Below are positions 17,008 to 26,461 of a DNA stretch of 36,433 nt, piece after piece. The stretch covers positions 1 through 36,433 of the IMG/VR virus record IMGVR_UViG_3300010883_000150. The stretch is one strand, 5' to 3'. This stretch comes from a virus. The notes under the pieces are model-generated. The model saw only the letters and a program-made list of their open reading frames with translations, was not told the origin of the DNA and did no database searches. The position numbers were made by a program, and so were the translations under genes. Each line of letters begins with the position of its first letter. Within the stretch, counting starts at the first letter, position 1.

Positions 17008-20000
17008 ATGCCGCAAAAGAAAGATGAATACTGCGTAGAGACAGGACCTTTTGGGTTCGGCCCGTTCACTGAAGGGGGTCTCGTAGTATGTCCTCCAAGT
17101 CCTCCTGGTAGGGGGTACGGGGAAGAGGCGCTTTACGGGTTCAGTCCTTACGGTAGCGGTGGCTTTCCCAAGCCACCGTTCCCTCCTGAGTACGGCTATG
17201 GTGCTGATGCGTATGGCTACGGAGCTTACGGCACAGCCGACATCGAGGGGCCGAAGATTGCTTCGGTCGTCTCGGTCTCTGGCACCGAGATTCACGCTTA
17301 CTTCTCTGAACCAGTCTTCGTTGACCATCTTCTTCTGAAAGAGTCCTGGGAGATCCTCGCCGACTTCGGTGGGGACCCTCAGGTTCTGGCGGTTGCCACC
17401 CTCGGGGAACCTATCCGTGGGATGGACCCCAGCACAGCTCAGACGGGGACGCTCATTCTTGGCGTCCGCATCACTCACACAGGAACCGTCCTGGGGGGCC
17501 GCTATCGTTTGGTGGCCCAACTCAACGATGGCACCCCGCCTTGGTACTTCCGAGACCAGGCGTCTAATGCGGCGATGGAGCCTCACAGCCGAGCATCGTT
17601 CCTGGCGTTGGGTGAGATACCAGAGGTGGTGGTTACTCCTTTGGCGGGCAACAAGATTCACGTTGCCTTCAGTAGGGACATGGGCGTCGGTTTGGATGAC
17701 GTGGGTTCCTACGCGGTCTCTTTGGATTCCGATTACCCCATCACTCCCGTAGTCCAGTCCGCCACGCCTCTGGGACCCAGGGAAGCGATGCTCCAGGCAC
17801 CAGGCATGACTACTCTGGAGTACGACCTGGTTGCTGGTCCTGCTGAGGCGTTGGAGTACCACCCCTCTAAAGGGCTGCCAGGCTCAGGCTCCTATGAGTT
17901 GGGTTCGGGTGAGTCCTACGTCCAGGAAGAGACCCCCAGCACACCAGCCTACCTGCTCCTGAACAAGGAAGCAGGAGCACCTTATGGTTGGCACTTCTCT
18001 GAGGTTAGTGACGACCCGAGACTCAAGGAAGACTGTGTTTTCAGGCTCGACTTCGAGATGGATGCGTCCCTTGCGGTCTGGGATCCTGTCCCCGTAAATG
18101 GCGCGGTCTTCGGCATCCACTTCAGCGATGGGGACGTGCAGCTCTCGTTGATTTTCGGACGAGTAGATGGAGAGGACAAGCTCACCCTGAGCAGCGGGGC
18201 TTTGAATCTCAGCGTCTCCTGTGGGTGGTCTTTGACGCGGAGCACGGTCTCCTTGCTCCGAAACCAACTCACGGGCCACTGGGCAGTTCTCTGGGGTGGA
18301 CAACCCTTGATCTCCTTGGCTCTGGCAGACGTGAACGGCGGGCCAACAATGTCCGCTGGAGTGCAGTTTGTACTCGCTTCCAACATCGGCGTATCAGGTA
18401 TGCCGATACTCGGGGTGGACCTCACAGCGTCTTCGACTCTCTACGCTGGGGATGGCAACTTCGTCCATGAGGTCAACTCGATGTTCCTGGGCCTGGGCGA
18501 CCTCACCCTCGACACCCTGAAGACCTCTCGTGGGCCTCTTACCAAAGGCTGGGGCGACTCTCGTCCGGCTACGGTTGAGGATGTCACTGTCCGGGTGAAT
18601 GGGCAGGTCGTCGAGCTGGCTGACGTGAACCCATACATCGGGAAGGTCAAGCTCCAGGTTCCTGTGCCCCGAATGCCTGCGGACGACCTGTCCGTAGAGG
18701 TGGACTACAAGTGGTTTCCCACGGCCAGAATGGAGATGGCGGGCCTCAACAAGCTGGGCCTCGTTCTGAACAAGTGGGACATCCGCTCTGGGAGAAATGC
18801 CTCCTCCAAGGAACTGCGCGACGGCGGCGGCTCCCGAGAAGGGGAACGGTTCCCCATGTGCCTCGCCTTGGGACAGGCCCCGGAGTGGAACCCACGATGG
18901 ATTTCACATCGGCATATCGGGTTCGAGCAGGCATACACAGCGTCCCTCAACGACCCGACCTCTCTGAAACTCAACATCAATCCTCACCTCTATGCCCCGA
19001 AGAGGGAAGCCTTCGAGCAGACGGCCTTCAGTAGTTCCTTCGAGGGACAGGTTGCGGGCACTTGGACGTTGCAGGACGTAACCTTCACGCCTTTGGGTGA
19101 TGGGTACGGGTCTATCGCTTCGAGCCGCTTTGGGGGCGCTTCTGTTGGAGTTCCTTTGGCTCTGAGCCCCTCAGCGATGACTATCACCGCGAGAACTCGG
19201 ATCTCCAAAGACCCTTTGCCCCCTACTGGGTTCCACATTGGGCCTATTCTGGGCTTCCATGACAATGACAGGCTCAAGGTTGCTGCTGCTATCATCGTAG
19301 CGGGTCTTGAGCACTTTGCTTTGCTTCAGGGCGAGGACCCCACAGAAGAGTCCAGTTGGAAGATAGGACCCTCTTCTACTGCTACTCTTCTTCACGGAGG
19401 GCAACTTGATGTACCTGCTGGGTACACACCTCCCCTGTTCGCTGAAGGGCACCGCCTTCAGATAAGGTCTGGTGTTCAGGCGGGTGTCTACGAGTGTCTC
19501 GCACGCGAGGACCTATCTGACGGCGGGGTGCGGATCACAGTAGACCGGACGTTCCCCGCAGACATAGACACATGGGAGGCGGGCTCAGCCCAGGTTCTCT
19601 TCGAGACCCTCTGGTCCAAGGTGCCTTTCACATGGAGCTTGGTTGCCTCCTCTGGCTCAGCGGGGATGTCTTTAGTCTTCAGCGGGGAGATTGCAGGGTC
19701 CGTTGGGACCTTGGTTGAAGGGCCTCCCGTAGACAGCATCCCCTCAACCCTGGTGGACATGTCCCTGACGGGTGAAGTCCTTTGGGGGCACCAGCTTACG
19801 AACCAAGACTTCGACTCAGAGTGGAGTTTTGTTCGTTATGTCGGAATCCCGGACCAGCAACGCCAATCGAGCATCGGACATGTCGTTACAGCAGAGATGT
19901 CTGACCTCCCGGAGGAGTCTGGTGAGTGGTGGAGGAACAGTCCCATCGGAACTGCCGAGGTTCTCGGAGACGGAAGTGTTCTCATCCGAGCGGAGGCAGA

Positions 20001-22275
20001 GGCCGGGATTGGAGGCCACGCCGTAGGCTATGAGAGGGTTGACCCTCTCATCCCTGATCCTGCGGTCATTGAAGTCCAGGGGCGGCTCAAGTCGGAAGGC
20101 CCAGGCTCTGGATGGGGTGACGCAGGCTTCTTCGTCAAGGGGCCGACTCACGATGTTCTTGTCTCCACCCTGCTTTACGTTTCGAGCGGAGGGAACCAAC
20201 TTCTAAGTATGCCCAGTGTCTCCCTGGCAGGAGACTTGGGACCTGTTGAGAGGGGCTGGGAACCTGGTGATGACAACGGTCTCTCTTGGACGGCAGAGGG
20301 TCGGGTCCTTCGTGTCCGTAAGGACCCGTCTTCCAAAGGGGCGCTCACCAAAAGGCTCGATCTGGTTAGCCCTTTTGAGAACGGCGTCTCACGGCAAATG
20401 GAGGCTCGCCTGAGCTTGGAGATGGATGCGTCCTCTACGACAGAGGACGTGGGCCTGGCTCTTACAATGGACGCAGGCAGTCCCGCTCGACTCATCGCTC
20501 TCTCCTTCCTGGCGGGGACCAAGCGCGTAGCCCTTTCCTCTGGCGGGTCCTCCCTACTTGAAGTCGAGTGTGACTGGAGCGAGGAACACACCTACCGAGT
20601 AGTAGCTCAGTACGGTGCTGAGCCCACAGTGACTCTCTATATCGACGGTGTGCCAAGCGGTTCGGTTCCGCTGCTCTCTTTCGACCTCTCCAGCTCTAAC
20701 GCCCAAGCCACCTTCCTTTCTTACGGTGGGGAGGGCTGGACTCTGGAACTGTCGGCCTTCGCCGTCAGTGTTCTACCCCCCACTCAATCCAAACGGACTT
20801 TGGGTATCTACAAGGGCGGAGATAAGGACGACATCAATAGTTGGGTGATCCCTCGAAGCGACATCTATGGGAAAGCTCTCCTCAACTCCTACCAAGAGGC
20901 CAATCTGGTCGAGATGGACTGGGCCAAGGATTGGGTCCACGTTCGGCTAACGATTGACCCGACCTGGGGTGTTTCGCTGTTGCGGCCAGACCTCCCCCTC
21001 CCCCCTACCTACTCTCCCACTGACCAGGCCACAGAGTTCAGTAACCCCTCCGCTGCCTGGTGCTCGCTGGAGTGGAACGACGTGCCTCTGTTCCGGGACC
21101 CCCATGCTCGTTTTGGGATGGGTTCGTTGCGTGGCTCGTCCGTCTCTTCGGTGGCCTGGGACTTCTTCAAGTACCGGGTGTTCATCGGAAAAGACGAGGG
21201 GATACCTGTACTTAGAGGGGCGATTCTCAACCGCTACAACGTGATTACCAGCGGGGAGTTGGGTCAGGATCTCACGGTAGATGAGGCTCGAATCCCTGTT
21301 AGGGACGCCCTGATCGATCTTCGCAAGGGTCACATCAGTGCCCAAAGGATCTTCAGCATTTCCGTAGGGGACTTCTTGGTCCCGAAGACGGAGTGGTCCT
21401 TTGACCATGACACTCAGATCATCAAGCTGTCCGATTCTGTGGCCGATGGGTACGAGGCTCACGTCAAGTTCTCCCCAGGGACTCCAGTCACCTCGACGTA
21501 CTTGAAGAATCAGCCTTTGCGGGACGGGGTGACCAACCTCAATGAGGGGACCCCTCCCATGTCGTGGAGCCGTTCCCGACCTTGGCTAAGGGGATACCTG
21601 CCTGCATCGCGCATCAATGAGATCACGGACACGCTCAACATCGACGACGACTTCGTGTTGAACGACCCTCTTGGGACCGTTGCCTTCGGGAACCACCCTT
21701 CTGACTTGTATGCCGACATTTCTTTCATGGAGATCGAGGATAACGGCAGTCTGGGGCGTATTAGCTCTATTGATGATGGTCCAGCCCCTGGTAAGGGCTT
21801 CGCGGGTCTTGAGTTGGAGGGTCGGATGGTTCATGGATGGGCTTGGAAGCCCATCCTCCGGCCTGACTTCGACCAACGCGGTGGTTCGATGGGCGGCTTG
21901 CTACACGCAGCGGGTGGAGGGTTCAAACACACTGGGGTTCTCGGTGGTGGGAAAGTCCACCAGGGCTCACCCACATGGCCGTCGAAGCCCGCAGCCCCCT
22001 CTGAGCCCAACCCAGGAGCTGCTGAGCTTCAAACGCGGTGGGACATCCGGGAAGTCCGGGAGGAAGTTTTCCCGCAAGCCGAGCCAGATGGCTCCTACCG
22101 GGAAGCCAAAGCTGGGCCGTATTCTCGGATTGGTCCGTGGGGCGGTGAGGATGCCCTCATAATCCGGTCGTTCTTGTATGGAGGACACTTGCCAGAGTCG
22201 GGCGTCGGTATGGTGCTTGAGGGAGGGGCGTCTTTGCCTCCCCCGGAGTGGTCCTTTGGGATCCTTCCCAAGTAA
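17008..22275 (+). CDS. Giant appendage protein with Tyr/Gly-rich head, Ig-like and lectin-like segments
   Basis: This 1755-residue protein starts with a low-complexity segment (about residues 12-76) rich in Gly, Tyr, Pro and Phe, ending Y-G-Y-G-A-Y-G. Two Ig-like segments of the kind found in bacterial surface proteins follow. They are marked by G-T-E-I-H-A-Y-F-S-E-P-V near 90 and G-N-K-I-H-V-A-F-S-R-D-M near 213. Several later parts look like LamG/ConA-type beta-sandwiches: about 340-470, about 675-800 and about 1130-1260. The first and third share L-x-x-E-M-D-A-S and an L-x-L-S-S-G segment, suggesting internal duplication. Such domains bind sugars or surface polymers in many phage and bacterial proteins. 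I infer an adhesion role on the baseplate; no enzymatic motif is visible. The family is not recognised as a whole. Confidence 0.85.
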   Translation: MPQKKDEYCVETGPFGFGPFTEGGLVVCPPSPPGRGYGEEALYGFSPYGSGGFPKPPFPPEYGYGADAYGYGAYGTADIEGPKIASVVSVSGTEIHAYFSEPVFVDHLLLKESWEILADFGGDPQVLAVATLGEPIRGMDPSTAQTGTLILGVRITHTGTVLGGRYRLVAQLNDGTPPWYFRDQASNAAMEPHSRASFLALGEIPEVVVTPLAGNKIHVAFSRDMGVGLDDVGSYAVSLDSDYPITPVVQSATPLGPREAMLQAPGMTTLEYDLVAGPAEALEYHPSKGLPGSGSYELGSGESYVQEETPSTPAYLLLNKEAGAPYGWHFSEVSDDPRLKEDCVFRLDFEMDASLAVWDPVPVNGAVFGIHFSDGDVQLSLIFGRVDGEDKLTLSSGALNLSVSCGWSLTRSTVSLLRNQLTGHWAVLWGGQPLISLALADVNGGPTMSAGVQFVLASNIGVSGMPILGVDLTASSTLYAGDGNFVHEVNSMFLGLGDLTLDTLKTSRGPLTKGWGDSRPATVEDVTVRVNGQVVELADVNPYIGKVKLQVPVPRMPADDLSVEVDYKWFPTARMEMAGLNKLGLVLNKWDIRSGRNASSKELRDGGGSREGERFPMCLALGQAPEWNPRWISHRHIGFEQAYTASLNDPTSLKLNINPHLYAPKREAFEQTAFSSSFEGQVAGTWTLQDVTFTPLGDGYGSIASSRFGGASVGVPLALSPSAMTITARTRISKDPLPPTGFHIGPILGFHDNDRLKVAAAIIVAGLEHFALLQGEDPTEESSWKIGPSSTATLLHGGQLDVPAGYTPPLFAEGHRLQIRSGVQAGVYECLAREDLSDGGVRITVDRTFPADIDTWEAGSAQVLFETLWSKVPFTWSLVASSGSAGMSLVFSGEIAGSVGTLVEGPPVDSIPSTLVDMSLTGEVLWGHQLTNQDFDSEWSFVRYVGIPDQQRQSSIGHVVTAEMSDLPEESGEWWRNSPIGTAEVLGDGSVLIRAEAEAGIGGHAVGYERVDPLIPDPAVIEVQGRLKSEGPGSGWGDAGFFVKGPTHDVLVSTLLYVSSGGNQLLSMPSVSLAGDLGPVERGWEPGDDNGLSWTAEGRVLRVRKDPSSKGALTKRLDLVSPFENGVSRQMEARLSLEMDASSTTEDVGLALTMDAGSPARLIALSFLAGTKRVALSSGGSSLLEVECDWSEEHTYRVVAQYGAEPTVTLYIDGVPSGSVPLLSFDLSSSNAQATFLSYGGEGWTLELSAFAVSVLPPTQSKRTLGIYKGGDKDDINSWVIPRSDIYGKALLNSYQEANLVEMDWAKDWVHVRLTIDPTWGVSLLRPDLPLPPTYSPTDQATEFSNPSAAWCSLEWNDVPLFRDPHARFGMGSLRGSSVSSVAWDFFKYRVFIGKDEGIPVLRGAILNRYNVITSGELGQDLTVDEARIPVRDALIDLRKGHISAQRIFSISVGDFLVPKTEWSFDHDTQIIKLSDSVADGYEAHVKFSPGTPVTSTYLKNQPLRDGVTNLNEGTPPMSWSRSRPWLRGYLPASRINEITDTLNIDDDFVLNDPLGTVAFGNHPSDLYADISFMEIEDNGSLGRISSIDDGPAPGKGFAGLELEGRMVHGWAWKPILRPDFDQRGGSMGGLLHAAGGGFKHTGVLGGGKVHQGSPTWPSKPAAPSEPNPGAAELQTRWDIREVREEVFPQAEPDGSYREAKAGPYSRIGPWGGEDALIIRSFLYGGHLPESGVGMVLEGGASLPPPEWSFGILPK

Positions 22276-22282
22276 CGACACT

Positions 22283-22299
22283 GGGGTGGTAAACACCCC
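22283..22299 (+). other. Perfect 6-base-pair hairpin just after the 1755-residue gene
   Basis: GGGGTG 22283-22288 pairs with CACCCC 22294-22299 around the five-base loop GTAAA. It begins eight bases after the TAA stop. The following bases (GTTCTACGG) do not form a T-tract, so it is a weak intrinsic terminator at most. An RNA 3'-end stabiliser or processing site is as likely. Confidence 0.5.
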
Positions 22300-22323
22300 G
22301 TTCTACGGTAGTGAGTCTATGAG

Positions 22324-22352
22324 CCTCCGTAGGAGAGAAACCCGGACGGAGG
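22324..22352 (+). promoter_or_regulatory. Hairpin that encloses the ribosome binding site of the next gene
   Basis: CCTCCGT 22324-22330 is the exact reverse complement of ACGGAGG 22346-22352, giving a 7-pair GC-rich stem with a 15-base loop. The 3' arm contains GGAGG (22348-22352), the best SD for the ATG at 22359, six bases away. Folding would block ribosome access. A second purine-rich SD-like AGGAG lies in the loop (22331-22335), too far from the ATG to serve well. Confidence 0.55.
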
Positions 22353-22358
22353 AAGACC

Positions 22359-23006
22359 ATGTCAGTGGACCGACATCGGGAAAAGATGAAGAGAGCAAAA
22401 CAAGCAATGAAGATGGGCGCAGACCTCAAATACACAGCAGGCTTTCCGAGCCCCTCTGGCCGCTTCATCTTGGAAATGAGGGATGCGCTCACTGGAGAGG
22501 TGCAGGTTGCCTGGGAGAAGGACAATGTCATCACCAACGATGGCGGAATCCTTGCTGCTATTCTTCTTCAGAGCCGTGGCGGACCCGCTCGCGGGCTGTC
22601 GATGTTGTCCGTTGGTACTGGAGCCAAGGGCTCTTTGCTCAACCCAGATGCTGCCGACCCTACGCAACGACGCCTCGAAGCTGAGATCGCCCGCAAGACT
22701 TTTGCATCCATAGTGTTTCGCAACGCAGAAGGCGGCGCTTCATCGGTGCCTACCAATGTGGTGGACTTCACTACGACCTATGGCGAGGCGGAGGCTGTTG
22801 GCCCTCTGAATGAGATGGGTCTCATCTCACCAGCTTCAGACAACCCATCGGTGACGAGTACGGAGGGTTTGACAACCAACATGGATGTGTACGACCCGAC
22901 CTTTGATGTCTCTGATAAGGACATCATGGTCAACTACTGCACTTTCGCCGTCATTTCAAAGCCATCCACGAGCATCCTGACCATTACTTGGCGGCTAACG
23001 CTGTGA
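22359..23006 (+). CDS. Small tail/baseplate structural protein of a common phage type
   Basis: This 215-residue protein begins with a very basic helix (first 22 residues rich in Lys, Arg and Met). Then N-V-I-T-N-D-G-G near residue 49, a V-G-T-G near 86, an L-E-A-E-I-A-R near 105 and a V-D-F-T-T-T-Y-G-E-A-E-A segment near 134 with a following N-E-M-G-L occur in order. The last strand is I-L-T-I-T-W-R-L-T-L. This pattern of an N-x-I/V-T-N-x-G start, L-x-x-E-x-x-R middle and T-x-T-W-x-L end is, from memory, shared by many myovirus tail or baseplate-associated proteins of unknown fold. It is far smaller than its neighbours and may form a collar or adaptor to which large fibres attach. Translation may be restrained by the upstream hairpin over its SD. 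Confidence 0.75.
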   Translation: MSVDRHREKMKRAKQAMKMGADLKYTAGFPSPSGRFILEMRDALTGEVQVAWEKDNVITNDGGILAAILLQSRGGPARGLSMLSVGTGAKGSLLNPDAADPTQRRLEAEIARKTFASIVFRNAEGGASSVPTNVVDFTTTYGEAEAVGPLNEMGLISPASDNPSVTSTEGLTTNMDVYDPTFDVSDKDIMVNYCTFAVISKPSTSILTITWRLTL

Positions 23007-23049
23007 GGGATCCTATGGGTACTGAGACCGCGCTAAGGGGGCCTGGCTA
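23007..23049 (+). promoter_or_regulatory. Leader of the 1136-residue gene
   Basis: This 43-base gap has no convincing hairpin. A TCCTATGG at 23011-23018 resembles CTATR sequences in neighbouring leaders, 36 bases before the start. The SD is probably the AAGGGGG run, about eight bases before the ATG at 23050. Confidence 0.3.
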
Positions 23050-26000
23050 ATGGCGATTCATAACAAGCATTACGACGGTACGACGGTTTCTCGGGATCTC
23101 TCGGTAGGTGAGAGGTCCTTCGACACTCTCGTGTACCAGTCGGGAAAGCCTGTCCTGGATAGCGAACTCAACCTGTCTCAGGATGTGCTTGCTTATGCGG
23201 AAAGGCTCCTGCGTGCCTCTCACCACCCTTCTGGGTTCCTACGGACCCAAACCTCTCGTGACTCTCGTGGGGATTTCGTCCTCCAAAAGACGAGCGACGC
23301 AGACTTCCTCCCCAACTCCTTCCTCATGCCACGCATGGTTGCTTCGGTCGCTGGTCGCCCGGTAGTAGTCGAGTTCACGGACTCTGACCTTGCAGGCTGG
23401 AACCGTATCCAGTTGGACGCTGCGCCCATCAAGGGAGGCACCCCTCTGGACATCAAGCGCACAGACTTCGTGTTCCTTGAGGTCTGGATGACCCAGGTAG
23501 CAGCAAGCCCCTGGGCGGCTGCGACACTTCAACTAATGGTAGGTCCCTCTGACGAGCAACTGCTTGTAGATGGGGACGAGATTGAGCTTACGGACCACAA
23601 CGGTGTGCTCACCACTCTAACGGCGAAGGACTCCCCGGACCCAGCGGTCCCCACGGAGTTCGAGATTGGCCCGAACGTCAACACGACTACTGTGAAACTG
23701 GCAGCGGCCATTGACCTCTTGGTGGAGTTCAAGGCGGATGCCTCCAGCGACATCGTAATGGCCCGCGTGCGAGAACCTGGTACAGCAGGCAATGCGGCCT
23801 TCATTGATGTCTCCAACGCCGCCGCCGTGGTCCTGAACCACGGTGAGCCCGCTCCCGCTAACTTCCACGGTGGAGAAGACCGAGCGAACAAGCCTGACCA
23901 GGAGCACCTCTATCGGCACGGCAACGTAGAGTCCTCCGTGGCTGTTGCTCTTCTCGACGATTTGATTGACGAAGCGGTGGGTGTCGAAAGCGCCCAGCGT
24001 GTCCAGATGCAGTATCGACTTCGCAAGACGAGCACTGGGGAGGCCGTCAACTTCAAGACCGAGCCGGATGGGTTCTCATGTCCTGAGGTTCTCGCACAGG
24101 GCACTAATGATGACCCTGTTGCTGAGTATCAGTTCGTCCCGGCGGACGGCCACAGCGTCAACCCCTCGGGCAAGTCCAATGCGGCTGCCTACAATCGGAG
24201 AGACTCGGGTCTCTGGATTGCAGGCAACGGCACTGAAGAGTCCGCAGCGGCCCTGGGCTCCCTCGACGGCTACGTCTATGCCATCCCAATGTGCTTCGTG
24301 TTCCGGCGCGACGATGCTTGGCACAACGGCTCCGGTGAGCCTGGTAAGGGCGAGGGGTTCCATCCTCGCTTGCACACCAACGGCGCACTGCTTCATGACC
24401 ACACCAACGATAGTGGCGTGTTCCTTGGGAACTCTTTGATGGGCAACATCCCGGATGGTCACTCAGACCGCCCGGACGGCGCTTTTTGTGATGTGGTCGT
24501 GGACTGGGATGTTCTGGACCTTCGTCGTCATGTACTTCCCGCAGGCGCGGACGTGTCCGCTGAGTTGCGTCGCCAGATGCAGTCTCTCATGGACGGGAAC
24601 TTCTTCACTTGGGCCATCGACGGAGCGAGCAAGCACACGTTGGGCAATGGCTCCGGCGATGTAGGAACCCAGTTCCTGACTTGTGACGAGCTTGGTCGAG
24701 ATTCTGGTCACGGCGGTAACGACGTAACCTCAGGGGACACCCAGCACGGGAACCTGATTCGAAACTTCGATCATGTGTCACGGCGCTTCGGGGACCAGCA
24801 GGTCATCGAGCGCCTGGTCGTCGAGTACGCTCCTGGCGATGACTTTGCCGCCAACCCCGGCAAGTACGTCGCTAAAGCGGCTGGGGTCAACTGGCACGAG
24901 AAGGATGTCATCCACCTGGATCTGGACAATCTCAATGGGACGACCCTGAACGACTGGGATTCCACCTATGTAGGAACCTACAACGGGCCTTCTGGTTTGA
25001 ACTGCAAGGTCAGTGACCTTATGCCCCCAGGAACTGTCATCACCGACATCCTTTCTGTGATGCACGATGAGGGGTTCGCTGACGGACCTGTCCAAGTCCA
25101 GGATGTGCAGCTTGGTCCCGTGGTTGGGTTGGGGTCCAACCATGTTGAGCTAACTCTCGATGTCAACCACGCAGTGGTCAATGGCGGTGAGGCTGGCTCT
25201 CCTGACTACACAATGGTTGGCGACTCAGGTGCAGGCGATGTCGGCTCTCCGCGTCGTATCTTCCTTGAGGTGGAGGTCTCCTACCCCTTGGGGGTCGGGA
25301 TCAACAACACCCCGGACCTTCCAGTGGAGCCGCAGTCTACGGATGTCTACCCGTATGGGGCTCTCGTCGAGAACGATAAGAGTCAACGCTCGCCGGAGAT
25401 GGAACATCCAACGAAACCCCTCTTCCGGGAAGGGTTCCGTGAGGTCAAGCTGGAGCAGGTCTCCAACGGAGGGACGCCAGAGGCTCCTATCGGTGCTACG
25501 ACTACGGAGTGGGTCGTTTCCAGCACGAAGCACATGCTACGCTTCCCGCGTCGCGTGTACGGCACGCAGGCCAACCAGGTCACCGTGACTGACTACCTTG
25601 GGACCCCACATACCATCAACGAGTTCACTGATGTGGACGGACCCGGCACAGAGTATGGCTCCAGTTCAAGGGCCGTGCAGTTGGACCTGACTGAGCCACT
25701 CCCGCACGAGCACACGAAGTGCAGAGTGACCTACTTTGCTCAGGACCCGATTCCGAACCACGGAGTCAACGGAGGCGGCTACCAGGTCAGTCTCTACTAC
25801 CGAAGCAACTCACCTCAGACCTGTGGAGTGAAGGAAGGCGACTTCCACACCGAGAGCAATGCCGGACCACTTCCGACGGAGCTAACGGTGGAGATCCTGT
25901 CCCAGTCTGAAGAAGTCTGGTCCGGGCAGATCGGCATGGGTTCCCTGGAACTCGGGTTCCCGTATGTCGCACCTCTCGACCAGATCCCTGTACTGGGAGA

Positions 26001-26460
26001 CACCAGCGACCCGACGGCCTTGTTCCCTGGCGAGTGGCATCTTTGCGCGAGTTCCCTGATCTCCGTTGATGACTTCGATTCCAACACGGGCCTCCTGGCT
26101 CTACACCCATTCGTCCAGGCGGACACGACGGGTTTGCTCACCCTTGGAGGGACGACCAACCCACCGGAATCTGACATTGAGTTCCGGGCTCTTTACCCTT
26201 TCGTTGACGACGAGACTTACCGCCCAACGGTGCTCTCACAGAGCCTCTCGGGCATCACCCGACACAAGGTCATGTATCCACTCCTCGCACGGTCCACTCA
26301 GGACTCGCGTTTGTTCCGTAAAGGCGAGCTTCTGCTGGTCATCCTGACTCGATGGGGAATCCTCGACGATGAGAACTCAGTTCGCTTTACAGACATAGAC
26401 AACCGGACCTGCGCCGCAGTGTATCGAACCAAAGACCTGTTGCTGACGGTGGGGGACTGA
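23050..26460 (+). CDS. Large baseplate/tail structural protein with an N-terminal QSGKPVLDSELN motif
   Basis: In this 1136-residue protein, residues about 25-60 read R-S-F-D-T-L-V-Y-Q-S-G-K-P-V-L-D-S-E-L-N followed by a helix. This resembles the N-terminal motif (Y-x-x-V-x-x-Q-x-G-R-P-x-x-D-x-x-x-N-E) of phage proteins such as the DUF4815 and DUF6519 types, which occur in baseplate or tail-tip proteins; the assignment is by motif only. Residues about 170-275 form a beta-rich module with D-G-D-E-I-E-L-T and N-T-T-T-V-K-L-A-A-A-I-D, like insert domains in tail proteins. H449-D-H451 lies in a L-L-H-D-H-T-N-D segment. The rest is mostly beta and unassigned. It probably builds a baseplate extension or holds fibres. 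The next gene starts one base after its stop. Confidence 0.82.
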   Translation: MAIHNKHYDGTTVSRDLSVGERSFDTLVYQSGKPVLDSELNLSQDVLAYAERLLRASHHPSGFLRTQTSRDSRGDFVLQKTSDADFLPNSFLMPRMVASVAGRPVVVEFTDSDLAGWNRIQLDAAPIKGGTPLDIKRTDFVFLEVWMTQVAASPWAAATLQLMVGPSDEQLLVDGDEIELTDHNGVLTTLTAKDSPDPAVPTEFEIGPNVNTTTVKLAAAIDLLVEFKADASSDIVMARVREPGTAGNAAFIDVSNAAAVVLNHGEPAPANFHGGEDRANKPDQEHLYRHGNVESSVAVALLDDLIDEAVGVESAQRVQMQYRLRKTSTGEAVNFKTEPDGFSCPEVLAQGTNDDPVAEYQFVPADGHSVNPSGKSNAAAYNRRDSGLWIAGNGTEESAAALGSLDGYVYAIPMCFVFRRDDAWHNGSGEPGKGEGFHPRLHTNGALLHDHTNDSGVFLGNSLMGNIPDGHSDRPDGAFCDVVVDWDVLDLRRHVLPAGADVSAELRRQMQSLMDGNFFTWAIDGASKHTLGNGSGDVGTQFLTCDELGRDSGHGGNDVTSGDTQHGNLIRNFDHVSRRFGDQQVIERLVVEYAPGDDFAANPGKYVAKAAGVNWHEKDVIHLDLDNLNGTTLNDWDSTYVGTYNGPSGLNCKVSDLMPPGTVITDILSVMHDEGFADGPVQVQDVQLGPVVGLGSNHVELTLDVNHAVVNGGEAGSPDYTMVGDSGAGDVGSPRRIFLEVEVSYPLGVGINNTPDLPVEPQSTDVYPYGALVENDKSQRSPEMEHPTKPLFREGFREVKLEQVSNGGTPEAPIGATTTEWVVSSTKHMLRFPRRVYGTQANQVTVTDYLGTPHTINEFTDVDGPGTEYGSSSRAVQLDLTEPLPHEHTKCRVTYFAQDPIPNHGVNGGGYQVSLYYRSNSPQTCGVKEGDFHTESNAGPLPTELTVEILSQSEEVWSGQIGMGSLELGFPYVAPLDQIPVLGDTSDPTALFPGEWHLCASSLISVDDFDSNTGLLALHPFVQADTTGLLTLGGTTNPPESDIEFRALYPFVDDETYRPTVLSQSLSGITRHKVMYPLLARSTQDSRLFRKGELLLVILTRWGILDDENSVRFTDIDNRTCAAVYRTKDLLLTVGD

Positions 26461-26461
26461 T

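Noticed and set aside
16897-17862. A 321-codon open frame on the minus strand across the end of the second fibre gene and the start of the 1755-residue gene
   Set aside because: It runs opposite two well-supported genes, has no structural-protein character and no SD context. Long antisense frames are common in this codon composition.
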